A stretch of 64,000 nt of DNA from Methylotenera mobilis 13 (GTDB taxonomy: Bacteria > Pseudomonadota > Gammaproteobacteria > Burkholderiales > Methylophilaceae): NCBI RefSeq assembly GCF_000384255.1, contig NZ_KB913035.1:2495093-2559092 (forward strand), in the 5' to 3' direction. Below, in pieces: positions 9,555-19,619 of the stretch; the stretch's first letter is position 1, and every line of letters begins with the position of its first letter. Below the pieces are notes generated by a model. It saw nothing but the letters and a program-made list of their open reading frames with translations. It had not been told where the DNA came from and searched no databases. Position numbers and translations under genes: made by a program.

Positions 9555-10300
9555 ACGCATTCAGCTCAAAGTTTAAAAGAGGCAAACCATATTTATTATG
9601 TACACTTTTACTCACCGCATGCGCTACGAATACACAATTAAACACCAACAACAAGAAAAACGTACCTGAGCAAAAAGACAAAAGCACCATCAATCAAATC
9701 GTCAAAGCAGATATAGACCGCATGGCGGATGTTGAAATGCGAGAAAATACACAAAGCCTGCGCTTGTTAATGCTCAAGCTATACAAACGAAATCCGCAAG
9801 AATTAAAGAAAAGCACCTCAGATCCTGCTGAAAAAATGATTAACTGGGTTTTTGAGGGTGGTGCACAGCATCACTATCAATTTGCAGAGTTGAATAATCT
9901 GGTGATGACAGAGGCAATTTTTCTAACATTCAACCCAGACTATAAGGGTGACCGTGTACTTGCTTTCATCGTGGGACTACATACGATGTTATTAAAAGCA
10001 CATAATGATAAGACAGATTTTTACTTCACCGACAGCATTGATCCACAAAAAGTTTATAACGTTGCACGCAATATAGAAATTGCAGTTTGGAAACTCTCAA
10101 ATGCAAGAGATGAAAATGGTGCGCTTTATTTACTTAGCAATGAAATCAACGATCATGAAAAGAACTTATCGTTCGAGCGTGAATTTGGGAAAATGATTGG
10201 TCGAACTGAGTTATATGCGATTGCACTTGCTGAAAAATCTCAACGTTTAATTTCACGCGTTGTTCAAAACCTTGCAACAGCACTATTTCTACCGTTTTAA
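9551..10300 (+). CDS. Putative lipoprotein of unknown function downstream of phoR
   Basis: 249 residues with a lipoprotein signal: basic start, hydrophobic stretch and lipobox LLTAC (Cys about residue 24), so it is expected to be lipidated and membrane anchored on the periplasmic side. The rest is mostly helical with no motif I recognise. Its start overlaps the phoR stop (ATGA), so it is translated with phoBR, which suggests a link with phosphate or envelope stress. Function is not assigned. Confidence 0.8.
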   Translation: MNAFSSKFKRGKPYLLCTLLLTACATNTQLNTNNKKNVPEQKDKSTINQIVKADIDRMADVEMRENTQSLRLLMLKLYKRNPQELKKSTSDPAEKMINWVFEGGAQHHYQFAELNNLVMTEAIFLTFNPDYKGDRVLAFIVGLHTMLLKAHNDKTDFYFTDSIDPQKVYNVARNIEIAVWKLSNARDENGALYLLSNEINDHEKNLSFEREFGKMIGRTELYAIALAEKSQRLISRVVQNLATALFLPF

Positions 10301-10388
10301 TTGATTTTCTAGTGCCCATGTATCATGAGCATCATGAACAATCCTCGCTAACACAATACATCTAGATTAAACAACAACTGCAATGCTG

Positions 10389-10433
10389 AACGATCTCACT
10401 CAAATTGTGGTGTGCAATTAAAATGAGATCGTT
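10389..10433. terminator. Hairpin between convergent genes
   Basis: AACGATCTCA at 10389-10398 is the exact reverse complement of TGAGATCGTT at 10424-10433, and the loop contains a second AATTG/CAATT inverted repeat. It sits between the converging lipoprotein and FAD/Fe-S oxidoreductase genes. No T-run follows, so it may be an imperfect or Rho-assisted terminator. Confidence 0.4.
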
Positions 10434-10442
10434 AAGTAACTA

Positions 10443-13400
10443 TTACAACAATACTTTCTCAATACCGCCATTATTGGCTTTATGCACATATTCTTGCATC
10501 CAGTTTTCACCAAGGATATGTTTAGCCATTTCAACCACAATGTAGTCTGCTTCAATGCCAGTATCTTCACCGTAACGTGACAAACCTTGTAGACAGCTTG
10601 GACAAGAAGTTAATATTTTAACTTCCATTTCAGGCGCACCTACTGTCAAGCCCATTTGCTGCAGCCCTTTTTCAAGCTCTTCCTGCTTACGCATTTTCAC
10701 TTGAGTTGAAATATCTGGGCGCGCTACTGCAAAGGTACCGCTCTCACCGCAGCATCGGTCATTCAATGCAACATCCTGCCCCATCAGTGCACTTGTCACT
10801 TCTAGCGGTTTGTAGGTTTTCATTGGTGTATGGCAAGGGTCGTGATACATATAGCGTGTACCAGTGACAGCCTGCAAGCGCATATCTTTTTCCATCAAAT
10901 ACTCATGAATATCCAGTAAGCGGCAGCCAGGGAAAATCTTCTCAAACTCGTATTTTTGCAACTGATCCATACAAGTACCGCAAGAGACAATCACTGTTTT
11001 AATATCAAGATAATTCAATGTGTTAGCAACTCGATGGAACAGCACACGATTATCTGCCGTGATTTCCTGACCTTTATCATGATTACCCGCAGAAGTTTGC
11101 GGATATCCGCAACATAAGTACCCTGGTGGCAACACGGTAATCGCCCCCACTTCATACAGCATTGCTTGCGTTGCCAGCCCTACGTTTGAGAACAAACGCT
11201 CAGATCCACAACCTGGGAAGTAAAACACTGCTTCAGAGTCATCTGTTACCTTTTGCGGATTACGAATCACAGGAATCATGTGATCATCTTCTAAACCAAG
11301 CATCGCGCGTGAGGTTTTAGATTGCATTTTCTTCGGCATTGGGCGATTAATAAAATGAATCACCTGTGTTTTGATATCAGCTTTACCGACTGTCGCTGGT
11401 GGGTGCTTTTTATCACGCAACAATCCAAAACGCTTAGCCAGAGTATGCGCAAGGTTTTGCGCTTTATAACCCCAATTAATCATCACTGTACGCAATAATT
11501 TAATGGTTGCAGGGTCTTTAGCATTTAAAAATGCCATGCCCAACGCAGTGCCTGGATTAAATTGCTTTTTACCCTGCTCACGTAAGAAATTACGCATCTT
11601 GATTGAAACATCACCAAAATCAATATCGACAGGGCATGGTTTCTCGCAACGATGACAGACCGTACAATGATCCGCCACATCATTAAACTCATCAAAATGC
11701 TTAATTGAAATACCACGACGTGTTTGCTCTTCATACAAGAAGGCCTCGATGAGCAACGAAGTACCTAAAATCTTATTACGTGGGCTATACAATAAGTTTG
11801 CACGAGGCACATGGGTAGAACAAACCGGCTTACATTTCCCGCAACGCAAACAGTCACTGATGTCATCTGCAATTTCTCCAATTGCAGATTGCTCCATGAT
11901 GATAGATTCTTGCTCAAGCAAACCAAAACTAGGCGTATAGGCATTTTCTAGACCAGAACCAGCCAGCAACTTACCTTTATTAAAGTGCCCGTTTGGGTCT
12001 ACTTTATTTTTATAGGTAGTAAAAGTATCAATCGTAGATTGATCCAAGAACTCCATTTTAGTAATCCCGATGCCATGCTCACCAGAAATAACACCATCTA
12101 AATTACGTGCAAGCGCCATCACTTTTGCGACAGCAGCATGTGCATCTTGCATCATTCCATAGTCATCAGAGTTTACTGGGATGTTGGTATGTACGTTCCC
12201 GTCACCAGCATGCATATGCAATGCAATAAAGACACGGCTTTTGAGTACTTGCTTATGAATTTCATCGCAGCGCTCAAGAATTTTCTGATACTCGCGTCCA
12301 GCAAAAATATCTGCCATTGGTCGTTTGAGTTCGCGCTTCCATGAAATTCGCAAATCATAAGACTGTACCGCTCTAAACACATTTTCATAATGTGCGTATG
12401 CCTTACCCGCTTCACCTAATACAGCAACTGGTGCATCTAAGTTATCTAAGATGAAACTCCAGCGTGTACGTAAATCTTCTAGTAACGCTAATGCCATTGT
12501 TTGTTTGGTTTTCACCATATTCAAATCAGCATTGCCCTCTTCATCCGCTTGCAAAGGTAGTTCACCTTGCATAAAGACTTTTAAGGCGTCGATTAGCTTC
12601 AGCTTGTTCTTGATCGACAAATCAATATTAATGCGCTCGATACCATCAGAGTAGTCACCCAAGCGTGGCAACGGAATCACCACATCTTCGTTGATTTTGA
12701 ACGCATTGGTATGCTTAGCAATCGCCGCTGTGCGTGCGCGATCTAGCCAGAACTTTTTACGGGCTTCGCTTGATACCGCAATAAAGCCTTCGCCATTACG
12801 TGCGTTACACAAACGCACCATGCTTGAGGCAACTTCACCCACTGCATTTTCATCATCGGATGCGATATCTGCAATCAATACCATTTTAGGACGTTGTTGG
12901 CGCGCGGCTTTAGTTGCATAACCAACCGCCTTAATATAGCGCTCATCCATATGCTCAAGCCCAGCCATAATCACGGCTGGTGTTTGTTTGGCAGTTGCAT
13001 CTAAGTAATCTTTAATTTCAACGATCGCTGGCACAGCATGTGATACGTTACCAAAGAACTCCAATGCGATGGTGCGCACGTACTTAGGCATACGATGCAA
13101 AATGAAAGTGGCACTAGTAATTAAACCATCGCACCCCTCTTTTTGAATGCCTGGCAAACCTGACAAAAACTTATCCGTCACATCTTTACCCAAGCCAACT
13201 TTTCGGAAACTTGGCCCAGGTATTTCTAATATCTCAGGCTCAGACAACAGCGTTTTCATATCTTCGCTGTAGCGACTGATTTTAAATCGAGCCATCTCAA
13301 TGTCATGAATTTTGCCTAGATTGTGGTCTAGACGTTCAACTTCCATCCACTCACCATCCGGTGTCACCATACGCCATGAGGCTAGGTTATCTAAAGCAGT

Positions 13401-14312
13401 ACCCCATAGTACAGCTTTTTTGCCACCCGCATTCATGGCTACGTTACCGCCGATACAAGAAGCATCAGCACTGGTTGGGTCGCAAGCAAATTCTAAACCT
13501 GCATCAGAGGCAGCCTCCATCGCGCGCCTGGTCACGACACCAGCACCACACTCTATCGTTGCCACTTGGCGCGCAACGCCAGGCAAGGTGCGCATTTGCA
13601 CGCCAGTGTGCTGATCCAGTTTTTCTGTATTAATCACTGCAGACAAAGGTGTGAGTGGAATAGCGCCACCCGTATAACCAGTGCCGCCACCACGAGGAAT
13701 GATAGTAAGGCCCAACTCAATACATGCGCGTACTAACGCAGCAATTTCATTTTCCGTATCTGGCGTTAATACCAAGAAAGGATATTCAACACGCCAATCG
13801 GTAGCATCGGTCACATGAGACACGCGTGACAGACCATCAAACTTCACGTTATCTTTACGCGTTATTTTTGAAAGTTTAGCCAATGCTTTCTTACGAAGAT
13901 TTGCTGTGTGCTTGAACTCATTCTCAAATTTAGTCACAGCCTGACGTGCCGCTACGACTAGCTTAACGACCTTAGCGTTACCAGCACTGCGCTCATCAAT
14001 CGCGGCAATACGATGATGTAAAGCATCCACCAACGCCTTGCAGCGCTTCGGGTTCTCTAGCAGATCATCTTGCAGATACGGGTTACGGGACACAACCCAC
14101 AAATCTCCCAACACTTCAAACAACATACGAGCAGAACGCCCGGTTTTACGCTCCCCGCGCAATTCGTTTAAAATGCTCCAAATCTCTTCGCCAAGAAACC
14201 GAATGACAATTTCACGGTCAGAGAATGAAGTATAGTTGTAGGGAATCTCGCGCAAGCGCGTGGGAGCTTTAGGCTCTGCGTTTAATATAGTGCTTAATAG
14301 AGGTGCGTTCAT
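10443..14312 (-). CDS. DUF3683-type FAD-linked oxidase / Fe-S oxidoreductase fusion (D-lactate dehydrogenase-like)
   Basis: 1289 residues from ATG 14312; TTG 14327 is also possible but lacks advantage. Domains in order: an N-terminal DUF3683 region (about 15-160); an FAD-binding type 4 domain with [17 protein letters not shown] and [10 protein letters not shown]; an FAD-linked oxidase C-terminal domain ending in GEHGIG; a ferredoxin pair with [11 protein letters not shown] and [11 protein letters not shown] (about 830-920); and two cysteine-rich CCG domains ([10 protein letters not shown] ... [18 protein letters not shown]). This combines GlcD- and GlcF-type functions in one chain and probably oxidises a 2-hydroxy acid such as lactate or glycolate with electron transfer to the quinone pool. 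The substrate is not determinable from sequence. Confidence 0.9.
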   Translation of the reverse strand: MNAPLLSTILNAEPKAPTRLREIPYNYTSFSDREIVIRFLGEEIWSILNELRGERKTGRSARMLFEVLGDLWVVSRNPYLQDDLLENPKRCKALVDALHHRIAAIDERSAGNAKVVKLVVAARQAVTKFENEFKHTANLRKKALAKLSKITRKDNVKFDGLSRVSHVTDATDWRVEYPFLVLTPDTENEIAALVRACIELGLTIIPRGGGTGYTGGAIPLTPLSAVINTEKLDQHTGVQMRTLPGVARQVATIECGAGVVTRRAMEAASDAGLEFACDPTSADASCIGGNVAMNAGGKKAVLWGTALDNLASWRMVTPDGEWMEVERLDHNLGKIHDIEMARFKISRYSEDMKTLLSEPEILEIPGPSFRKVGLGKDVTDKFLSGLPGIQKEGCDGLITSATFILHRMPKYVRTIALEFFGNVSHAVPAIVEIKDYLDATAKQTPAVIMAGLEHMDERYIKAVGYATKAARQQRPKMVLIADIASDDENAVGEVASSMVRLCNARNGEGFIAVSSEARKKFWLDRARTAAIAKHTNAFKINEDVVIPLPRLGDYSDGIERINIDLSIKNKLKLIDALKVFMQGELPLQADEEGNADLNMVKTKQTMALALLEDLRTRWSFILDNLDAPVAVLGEAGKAYAHYENVFRAVQSYDLRISWKRELKRPMADIFAGREYQKILERCDEIHKQVLKSRVFIALHMHAGDGNVHTNIPVNSDDYGMMQDAHAAVAKVMALARNLDGVISGEHGIGITKMEFLDQSTIDTFTTYKNKVDPNGHFNKGKLLAGSGLENAYTPSFGLLEQESIIMEQSAIGEIADDISDCLRCGKCKPVCSTHVPRANLLYSPRNKILGTSLLIEAFLYEEQTRRGISIKHFDEFNDVADHCTVCHRCEKPCPVDIDFGDVSIKMRNFLREQGKKQFNPGTALGMAFLNAKDPATIKLLRTVMINWGYKAQNLAHTLAKRFGLLRDKKHPPATVGKADIKTQVIHFINRPMPKKMQSKTSRAMLGLEDDHMIPVIRNPQKVTDDSEAVFYFPGCGSERLFSNVGLATQAMLYEVGAITVLPPGYLCCGYPQTSAGNHDKGQEITADNRVLFHRVANTLNYLDIKTVIVSCGTCMDQLQKYEFEKIFPGCRLLDIHEYLMEKDMRLQAVTGTRYMYHDPCHTPMKTYKPLEVTSALMGQDVALNDRCCGESGTFAVARPDISTQVKMRKQEELEKGLQQMGLTVGAPEMEVKILTSCPSCLQGLSRYGEDTGIEADYIVVEMAKHILGENWMQEYVHKANNGGIEKVLL

Positions 14313-14504
14313 TGTAGTTTTTGACAAATAGCTTTGCTATTAAAGGTTCATTATAACATGGTGTATGCTAGCAAATAAGCGCGACTTCGATATGGTTATT
14401 AGTTATACACACAGGACATAAGATAGCGGCAGTTCAAAAAGATTCATTATAAAATTTATTGAAAAACCACAGAAAAAAACCGTAAATAAAGTTAGACTAT
14501 CCGT

Positions 14505-15005
14505 ATGAATCAATTATTAAAAAAATCTTTACTACCCATTGTAATTATCGCACTGCTCGCGCTACTTGGTTTACAGCTTACCAAAAAGCCACAGGCGCCT
14601 GACGTAACATTTAGCACCCTTGATGGCAGACAAATTTCCATGGCATCTTTAAAAGATAAAGTGGTGATTGTTAATTTTTGGGCCACAGACTGCCCTGGCT
14701 GCATCAAAGAGATGCCCGACCTGATTAAAACCTACCATACCTACCAACCCAAGGGGCTTGAAATCATCGCTGTTGCTATGCCTCATGACGAAATTTCACA
14801 AATTAAGAATTACAGCAAAGCACAAAACTTACCTTTTCCAGTGATGTATGACCAACAGGCGGAAATGACAGAGCTGTTTGGCAAAGTGAGATTAACACCC
14901 ACTGCATTTATTTATAATAAAGAAGGTGACTTATTGCAAAGAACAATAGGTGAATTAGATTTTTCTGCATTGCAACAATTATTAAATAAAGAACTGGGTG
15001 TATAA
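14505..15005 (+). CDS. TlpA-like thioredoxin-fold protein (redoxin family)
   Basis: 166 residues with an N-terminal hydrophobic anchor (about 8-24) and a periplasmic thioredoxin-fold domain. The redox motif is CPGC in FWATDCPGC, and the cis-Pro block is RLTPTAFIYNKEG. It probably reduces disulfides in periplasmic partners such as cytochrome c maturation proteins. It ends immediately before the HemJ-like gene and so shares an operon with it, which fits a haem/cytochrome-related role. No clear ribosome site is seen before ATG 14505. Confidence 0.85.
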   Translation: MNQLLKKSLLPIVIIALLALLGLQLTKKPQAPDVTFSTLDGRQISMASLKDKVVIVNFWATDCPGCIKEMPDLIKTYHTYQPKGLEIIAVAMPHDEISQIKNYSKAQNLPFPVMYDQQAEMTELFGKVRLTPTAFIYNKEGDLLQRTIGELDFSALQQLLNKELGV

Positions 15006-15431
15006 ATGCTTTGGATTAAAGCGCTTCATATTATTTTCATCACTAGCTGGTTTGCTGGTTTATTCTACCTACCAAGACTGTTTGTTAATCATGCAATGGT
15101 GTTAGACGCACAAACACCAAACCAAGCAACCTCTGACCAGCTAAAACTAATGGAAAGAAAGCTTTACCGTTTTATGCTACCACTTGCCTTACTCGCACTC
15201 GGATTTGGCCTCTGGCTATGGTTGGGATACGGCATCTCTGGTGCGTGGATGCATGCAAAACTAACACTCGTGGCGATACTTGTTTGTTATCATTTTTACT
15301 GTGGGAAACTCGTCAAAGATTTCAACCAAGATAAAAACCAACACGGTCACATCTGGTACCGTTGGTTTAATGAATTACCTGTCATCCTGCTTACAGCAGT
15401 CGTAATACTGGTTGTTGTAAAACCTTTTTAA
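15006..15431 (+). CDS. hemJ: Protoporphyrinogen oxidase HemJ (UPF0093/CopD-like membrane protein)
   Basis: 141 residues with four hydrophobic segments. Conserved HemJ positions are visible: LWIKALHIIF with the haem-ligand His, WFAGLFYLPRLFV, AWMHAKLTLV and RWFNELPVILL. HemJ oxidises protoporphyrinogen IX in the inner membrane in many proteobacteria that lack HemG/HemY. It starts one base after the stop of the TlpA-like gene. CopD-like annotation is an older name for related folds; length and motifs favour HemJ. Confidence 0.85.
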   Translation: MLWIKALHIIFITSWFAGLFYLPRLFVNHAMVLDAQTPNQATSDQLKLMERKLYRFMLPLALLALGFGLWLWLGYGISGAWMHAKLTLVAILVCYHFYCGKLVKDFNQDKNQHGHIWYRWFNELPVILLTAVVILVVVKPF

Positions 15432-15446
15432 CAGAAAGCCATCAGC

Positions 15447-16226
15447 ATGAATTATGATGATTCGGATTTATTGAGCTCGTCTTGGCTAATCTACATGCTA
15501 GCAAAATCAAGCGACACACCTGAGGGTCGCTTATTAAGTTTGTTTGATATTCTTAACGACTGGCTAAAAGCACCGAACATGCTTAAACACTGCCATTTAA
15601 GCAATGCCAACCACTCATTGTTATTAGATTACTGCATCACACAAGCCCAAACTTTAGGTGCAGAAAACCCTGAGATTCTTGCCGAACATATCGTATTGAT
15701 CGCTCGTAATGCCGCGCAGCAAAATATTACTCACCCATCCAGCAACAGCCTAACTCACGCAAAAAAAGCAGCTAGTGCACTTATTCTTGCTCAAACCCAA
15801 CCTGTCATCACAAAGTCAATCAAACCCGCATTATCTAAGCCTGTTACTTACAGCATTGCAGCTACATTAGCATTGGCTGTCTGCGCATCATTAATATGGG
15901 CACCTTTCTTAAAAGACCAGCAATCGACAGAACATGTGAATGCTGAGTTAAATAAGGACAATACCTCAATAGTTGCGAAAAAAGATGATCAGCCTTTAAC
16001 CGCCCACGACGCAACGCAAATGTATGCGAAGTATGAGCTGATGCGTCAAGGCACATGCCAGTTCCCTGAGGCATTATTAATGCCAGACAAACACAAGGCT
16101 ATCTATTTAGAAAATGTAGTAGGTGGAAAACTACCTTCAAACCTAGAGGATTTAGCCATCGCGAATGACTATTTAGAAAAAGTGAAATGCAACTTCACCC
16201 CTATGCTAATGGCAGCATCGAAATAA
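15447..16226 (+). CDS. Hypothetical protein with one transmembrane segment
   Basis: 259 residues. Residues 1-120 are soluble and helical, a single membrane segment lies at about 132-152, and a short polar C-terminal part with two Cys (GTCQFPEAL and VKCNF) follows and may be periplasmic. No family recognised. It begins 15 bp after hemJ on the same strand, with an AGAAAG ribosome site, so it is probably in the same transcript. Confidence 0.7.
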   Translation: MNYDDSDLLSSSWLIYMLAKSSDTPEGRLLSLFDILNDWLKAPNMLKHCHLSNANHSLLLDYCITQAQTLGAENPEILAEHIVLIARNAAQQNITHPSSNSLTHAKKAASALILAQTQPVITKSIKPALSKPVTYSIAATLALAVCASLIWAPFLKDQQSTEHVNAELNKDNTSIVAKKDDQPLTAHDATQMYAKYELMRQGTCQFPEALLMPDKHKAIYLENVVGGKLPSNLEDLAIANDYLEKVKCNFTPMLMAASK

Positions 16227-16265
16227 CCTCTACTTAATGCTCAAAAATAATAGTTGCAATCATCC

Positions 16266-16281
16266 TATACAGATTAGTATA
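16266..16281. promoter_or_regulatory. Palindrome at the tetR-type gene start, candidate operator
   Basis: TATAC at 16266-16270 is inverted as GTATA at 16277-16281, 8 bp before the TetR-family start codon. TetR-family regulators commonly bind such a palindrome over their own promoter. The assignment is inferred from position only. Confidence 0.35.
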
Positions 16282-16289
16282 ATCGTAGT

Positions 16290-16853
16290 ATGACTGGCTT
16301 ACGTGAAAAAATACTCACTACTGCGAGCAATTTATTTCAAACGCAGGGCATTAACTCAACTGGAGTTGATACGATTGTGGCTGTCGCCGGAACGACTAAA
16401 ATGACCTTGTACAAATACTTCGGCAGTAAAGAAGTATTGATTCTTGAAGTACTAAAACAAGGCCACCAAGATTTTCAAAACTGGCTTAACGACAAATTAA
16501 GTACCAACACCAAGCAACCGACCGAAAAACTTCAAAAACTGTTTGATTACATTGAAGAGTGGGTAACATCACCAGATTTTCATGGCGTTGGGTTCATTAA
16601 GGCTTCGGCAGAGTTTCCTAAAGAGGACAACCCTGTTCATCAACTCTCTTCGCAGCAATCACAACAGTTCAAGCAATATATTCATCATTTAGCGACAGAA
16701 GCTAATATTAAAGATGCTGAGGGTTTAGCTCTGCAACTTTCCCTTCTATTTGAAGGTGCAGTCCAAGCCGAACAAATGAAACGTGGCTCTGGCGCAATTA
16801 AATATGCAAAAACGGCTGCAAAATTTTTAATTGACGGTGCTCTCAAGCATTAG
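16290..16853 (+). CDS. TetR/AcrR family transcriptional regulator
   Basis: 187 residues. The N-terminal TetR helix-turn-helix is clear (REKILTTASNLFQTQGINSTGVDTI and TKMTLYKYFGSKEVLI, quoted in part), followed by an all-helical ligand domain. The VGFIKASAEFP segment resembles the regulators near NemR/YxaF groups, but the ligand is unknown. No obvious target gene is divergent; the next gene encodes a PfkB-type kinase. A palindrome just upstream may be its operator. Confidence 0.9.
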   Translation: MTGLREKILTTASNLFQTQGINSTGVDTIVAVAGTTKMTLYKYFGSKEVLILEVLKQGHQDFQNWLNDKLSTNTKQPTEKLQKLFDYIEEWVTSPDFHGVGFIKASAEFPKEDNPVHQLSSQQSQQFKQYIHHLATEANIKDAEGLALQLSLLFEGAVQAEQMKRGSGAIKYAKTAAKFLIDGALKH

Positions 16854-16934
16854 AGCCACTCCCTGATAGCAGGTAATAGGATCTTAACGGTTTATATTCT
16901 AGTTTATCTCCAGCCTGCCCAATCTATCACTTGC

Positions 16935-16966
16935 TTATCTTAGTAAATACCTAAGATAATGTTTCT
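16935..16966. terminator. Inverted repeat followed by T-rich run
   Basis: TTATCTTAG at 16935-16943 and CTAAGATAA at 16951-16959 form a perfect 9-bp stem with a 7-base loop, followed by GTTTCTTTTTT. It lies 80 bp after the TetR gene and 30 bp before the kinase gene. It may be a weak terminator, or an operator given its AT-rich stem. Confidence 0.4.
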
Positions 16967-16989
16967 TTTTTCAGTTCATCATTGATTTC

Positions 16990-17946
16990 ATGCATACACT
17001 CATTTGTGGCTCACTTGCCTTTGACACCATTATGGTGTTTCAAGATAAATTCAAAAACCATATCTTGCCTGACAAGATTCACGCTTTAAGTGTGGCATTT
17101 TATGTCCCTGAAATGCGCCGTGAGTTTGGCGGCACCGCTGGTAATATCGCCTACAATTTGCAATTACTGGAAGGTAATCCGCTAATTATGGCAACAGCAG
17201 GTGAGGATTTTGGTACGTACACCCAATGGTTAAACAAAAACAAAATCAATACTACTCACATCAAAACTATTCCTAACAGCTTCACTGCTCAAGCATTTAT
17301 TACCACCGATACGGATGACAATCAGATCACCGCATTCCACCCAGGCGCGATGACAGAGTCACACCAGAATAGCGTGAATGATGCGGCTGATGTAAGCCTA
17401 GCAGTCATTGCTCCGGATGGGCGAGATGGTATGTTTCAACATGCACGTGAATGTTTCGATGCAAAGATTCCTTTCCTGTTCGACCCGGGGCAAGGTTTAC
17501 CTATGTTTAATGGTGAAGAGCTACTGCACTTTATTGAAATGGCTGATTATCTTGCCGTGAATGATTATGAATCACAAATTATTCAAGATAAAACGGGTTT
17601 GTCACTCGACGAATTAGCGCAGAAAGTAAAAGCACTCATCGTGACACTAGGCGGCAAAGGCTCTCAAATTTATGCTGACGGTCAACGCTTTGACATCCCT
17701 TGCGTTGAAGCTAGTGAGATTGTTGACCCAACAGGTTGTGGTGACGCATATCGTGCAGGTTTACTGTATGGTATTTCTAAAGGCTGGGATTGGCCAACAT
17801 GTGGCAGACTTGCCTCTACCATGGGCGCAATTAAAATCGCTAGCCGAGGTGGACAAAACCATACGCCAACACGTGCAGATATTGAAGCAATTTATACGCA
17901 GGCACTTGTGAATCAAACAGCATTAACAGAAGGCATCACTGCTTAA
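16990..17946 (+). CDS. PfkB-family carbohydrate/nucleoside kinase (adenosine kinase-like)
   Basis: 318 residues, ribokinase fold. An N-terminal FGGTAGNIAYNLQLLEG substrate-binding block is followed by the C-terminal PfkB signature VDPTGCGDAYRAGLLYG, which contains the catalytic Asp and anion hole. The GTAGN pattern and length resemble bacterial adenosine/sugar kinases annotated in betaproteobacteria. Substrate remains uncertain (adenosine, fructose or another sugar). The gene stands alone between TetR and a lipoprotein gene. Confidence 0.85.
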   Translation: MHTLICGSLAFDTIMVFQDKFKNHILPDKIHALSVAFYVPEMRREFGGTAGNIAYNLQLLEGNPLIMATAGEDFGTYTQWLNKNKINTTHIKTIPNSFTAQAFITTDTDDNQITAFHPGAMTESHQNSVNDAADVSLAVIAPDGRDGMFQHARECFDAKIPFLFDPGQGLPMFNGEELLHFIEMADYLAVNDYESQIIQDKTGLSLDELAQKVKALIVTLGGKGSQIYADGQRFDIPCVEASEIVDPTGCGDAYRAGLLYGISKGWDWPTCGRLASTMGAIKIASRGGQNHTPTRADIEAIYTQALVNQTALTEGITA

Positions 17947-17985
17947 TTTAATTGATTACCGTCAACTTAAACAAAGGAAAAGAAA

Positions 17986-18438
17986 ATGCATATTAGTCGA
18001 CTGATCGTCATCACATTACTCAGCGTTTTTTTAGCAGCATGTGCAAGCTCTAATTCAGGTTCTGTATATAGCAGAGAAGATGCTAGAAAAACACAAACTG
18101 TAAGAACAGGTACCGTAGAAAGCGTACGTCAGGTAAAACTTGAAGGGACAAAATCACCAATAGGTACGGTTGCAGGTGGCGCAATTGGCGGCATTGCCGG
18201 CAGTTCAATTGGTAGCGGCAAAGGTAGCACGATTGCTGCTGTCATTGGCGCTGTTGTTGGTGGTATTGCAGGCTCTGCGGCAGAAGAGGTCGCAACCAGA
18301 AAAGATGCACTAGAAATCACTGTCAAACTTGATGGTGGTGGCCTACTTGCTATTGTGCAAGAAGCTGACGAGGCATTTTCCGCTGGTGAAAGAGTGCGTC
18401 TAATTGAAAGTGGTGGTACAACTCGAGTATCCCATTAA
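17986..18438 (+). CDS. Glycine-zipper 2TM lipoprotein (SlyB/Pcp-like)
   Basis: 150 residues. Signal with lipobox LAAC (Cys about 19), then a basic spacer and a glycine-zipper pair GGAIGGIAGSSIG and GAVVGGIAGSAAEE, the hallmark of the Rick_17kDa/SlyB family. A C-terminal domain of about 50 residues ends in ERVRLIESGG. It is expected in the outer membrane, where SlyB-type proteins support envelope stability. GGAAAAG precedes ATG 17986. Confidence 0.85.
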   Translation: MHISRLIVITLLSVFLAACASSNSGSVYSREDARKTQTVRTGTVESVRQVKLEGTKSPIGTVAGGAIGGIAGSSIGSGKGSTIAAVIGAVVGGIAGSAAEEVATRKDALEITVKLDGGGLLAIVQEADEAFSAGERVRLIESGGTTRVSH

Positions 18439-18458
18439 ACCGCTCCCACAGAAGCAAA

Positions 18459-18501
18459 CATAAGCCATACTGTCTTAATAGTTGAAGCAGCTTGGCTTAT
18501 G
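18459..18501. terminator. Hairpin after glycine-zipper lipoprotein gene
   Basis: CATAAGCCA at 18459-18467 and TGGCTTATG at 18493-18501 are perfect inverted repeats beginning 21 bp after the stop codon. No T-run follows, so termination may need other factors. Confidence 0.4.
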
Positions 18502-18608
18502 CTATCACACACTCTAAGTAATCTAGCAACATAGCAGACTTAAGCCAAACATCTCCTGCCCTAAGCTTTACCAGACATGACATAACAACATTGGGCATAT
18601 CAATACGC

Positions 18609-18658
18609 TGTCAACAAAGCGTCATCTACGCGTCATCTACGCGTCATTAATTCTTCAT
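18609..18658 (+). promoter_or_regulatory. Extended Pho-box array upstream of olsB (five 11-bp-spaced repeats)
   Basis: TGTCAA at 18609, CGTCAT at 18620, 18631 and 18642, and CTTCAT at 18653 start exactly 11 bp apart. This is the spacing of PhoB half-sites and the CGTCAT variant also occurs in the third phoB repeat of this window (7382). The array ends 43 bp before the olsB start region, which places it as an activator site for the ornithine-lipid genes. Confidence 0.75.
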
Positions 18659-18701
18659 ATTTACACTTTAAAGTGCTGTTCAATCTTAATAGATAAATTT
18701 C

Positions 18702-19490
18702 ATGGAGAGCACCTTGATAATACGCAAAGATTTGAGCTTTATTGACAGTGTTAACACACGGAACCAAGAGCCAGCTTCACAACGCAGACTTTATGTAAAC
18801 TTAGCACACACACAGGCTGAAATTGAAGAAGCACAGCGTTTACGTTATAAAGTGTTTGCCGAAGAAATGGGCGCACAGCTTTCGGGTACTGGCGGATTAG
18901 ATATTGATGGCTTTGACCAATTTTGCGATCATTTAATCGTCAGAGATAGTGGTACTAATCAGGTGATTGGTACATACAGAATTTTAAGCCCATCAAAAGC
19001 AAATGAAGCAGGCGGCTACTACTCTGCTGGAGAGTTTGATTTAAGTCGACTATCCCACCTATTTGACCGTACAGTTGAAGTAGGTAGAGCATGCGTGCAT
19101 CAGAACTATCGCAATGGTGGCACGATCACCATGTTATGGGCTGGCCTTGCAAAATACATGCAAATTCACAATTATGAATATATGATAGGTTGCGGCAGCG
19201 TAAGTATGTCTGATGGCGGCCACAGTGCAGCGAGCCTTTACAACAAACTACGTGATGAATATCTATCACCTTTAGAATACCGTGTATTTGCGCGCAACCC
19301 ATTACCAATACAAGCGCTACACAATAACCTACAAGTTGCATGTCCACCGCTAATTAAAGGTTATTTACGCTTAGGTGCGTACATTTGTGGCGAACCAGCA
19401 TGGGACCCCTACTTTAATACAGCGGATATGCTCGTGATGTTGCCATTATCAAGAATCAATCCAAGGTATGCGGCACATTTTTTAAAATAA
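18702..19490 (+). CDS. olsB: Ornithine-acyl-ACP N-acyltransferase (OlsB-like GNAT)
   Basis: 262 residues. It matches the acyl-ACP-dependent GNAT family of OlsB: QAEIEEAQRLRYKVFAEEMGA, DQFCDHLIVRD, VIGTYRILSP, EVGRACVHQNYRNG, GCGSVSM and SLYNKLRDEYLS (fragments). OlsB makes lyso-ornithine lipid from ornithine and 3-hydroxyacyl-ACP. ATG at 18702 has no ribosome site, while in-frame TTG at 18714 follows GGAGAG and may be the true start. With the PlsC-like gene next door it forms an olsBA pair, and a Pho-box array lies upstream. Confidence 0.85.
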   Translation: MESTLIIRKDLSFIDSVNTRNQEPASQRRLYVNLAHTQAEIEEAQRLRYKVFAEEMGAQLSGTGGLDIDGFDQFCDHLIVRDSGTNQVIGTYRILSPSKANEAGGYYSAGEFDLSRLSHLFDRTVEVGRACVHQNYRNGGTITMLWAGLAKYMQIHNYEYMIGCGSVSMSDGGHSAASLYNKLRDEYLSPLEYRVFARNPLPIQALHNNLQVACPPLIKGYLRLGAYICGEPAWDPYFNTADMLVMLPLSRINPRYAAHFLK

Positions 19491-19619
19491 GTTGCATCGC
19501 TAATAGAGCGTAGATTTGTGAAGGCAATCAACTAGCGTAAGGTGTATAACGTATTATTCATCAATGTAACTACTCAACTGATGTAGAATAAAAGTCGACT
19601 TATTGACTAGCCTATTACT

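Noticed and set aside
13312-13633. Long + strand frames (90-100 codons)
   Set aside because: They lie opposite the conserved FAD domain of the large oxidoreductase; sequence has no family pattern.
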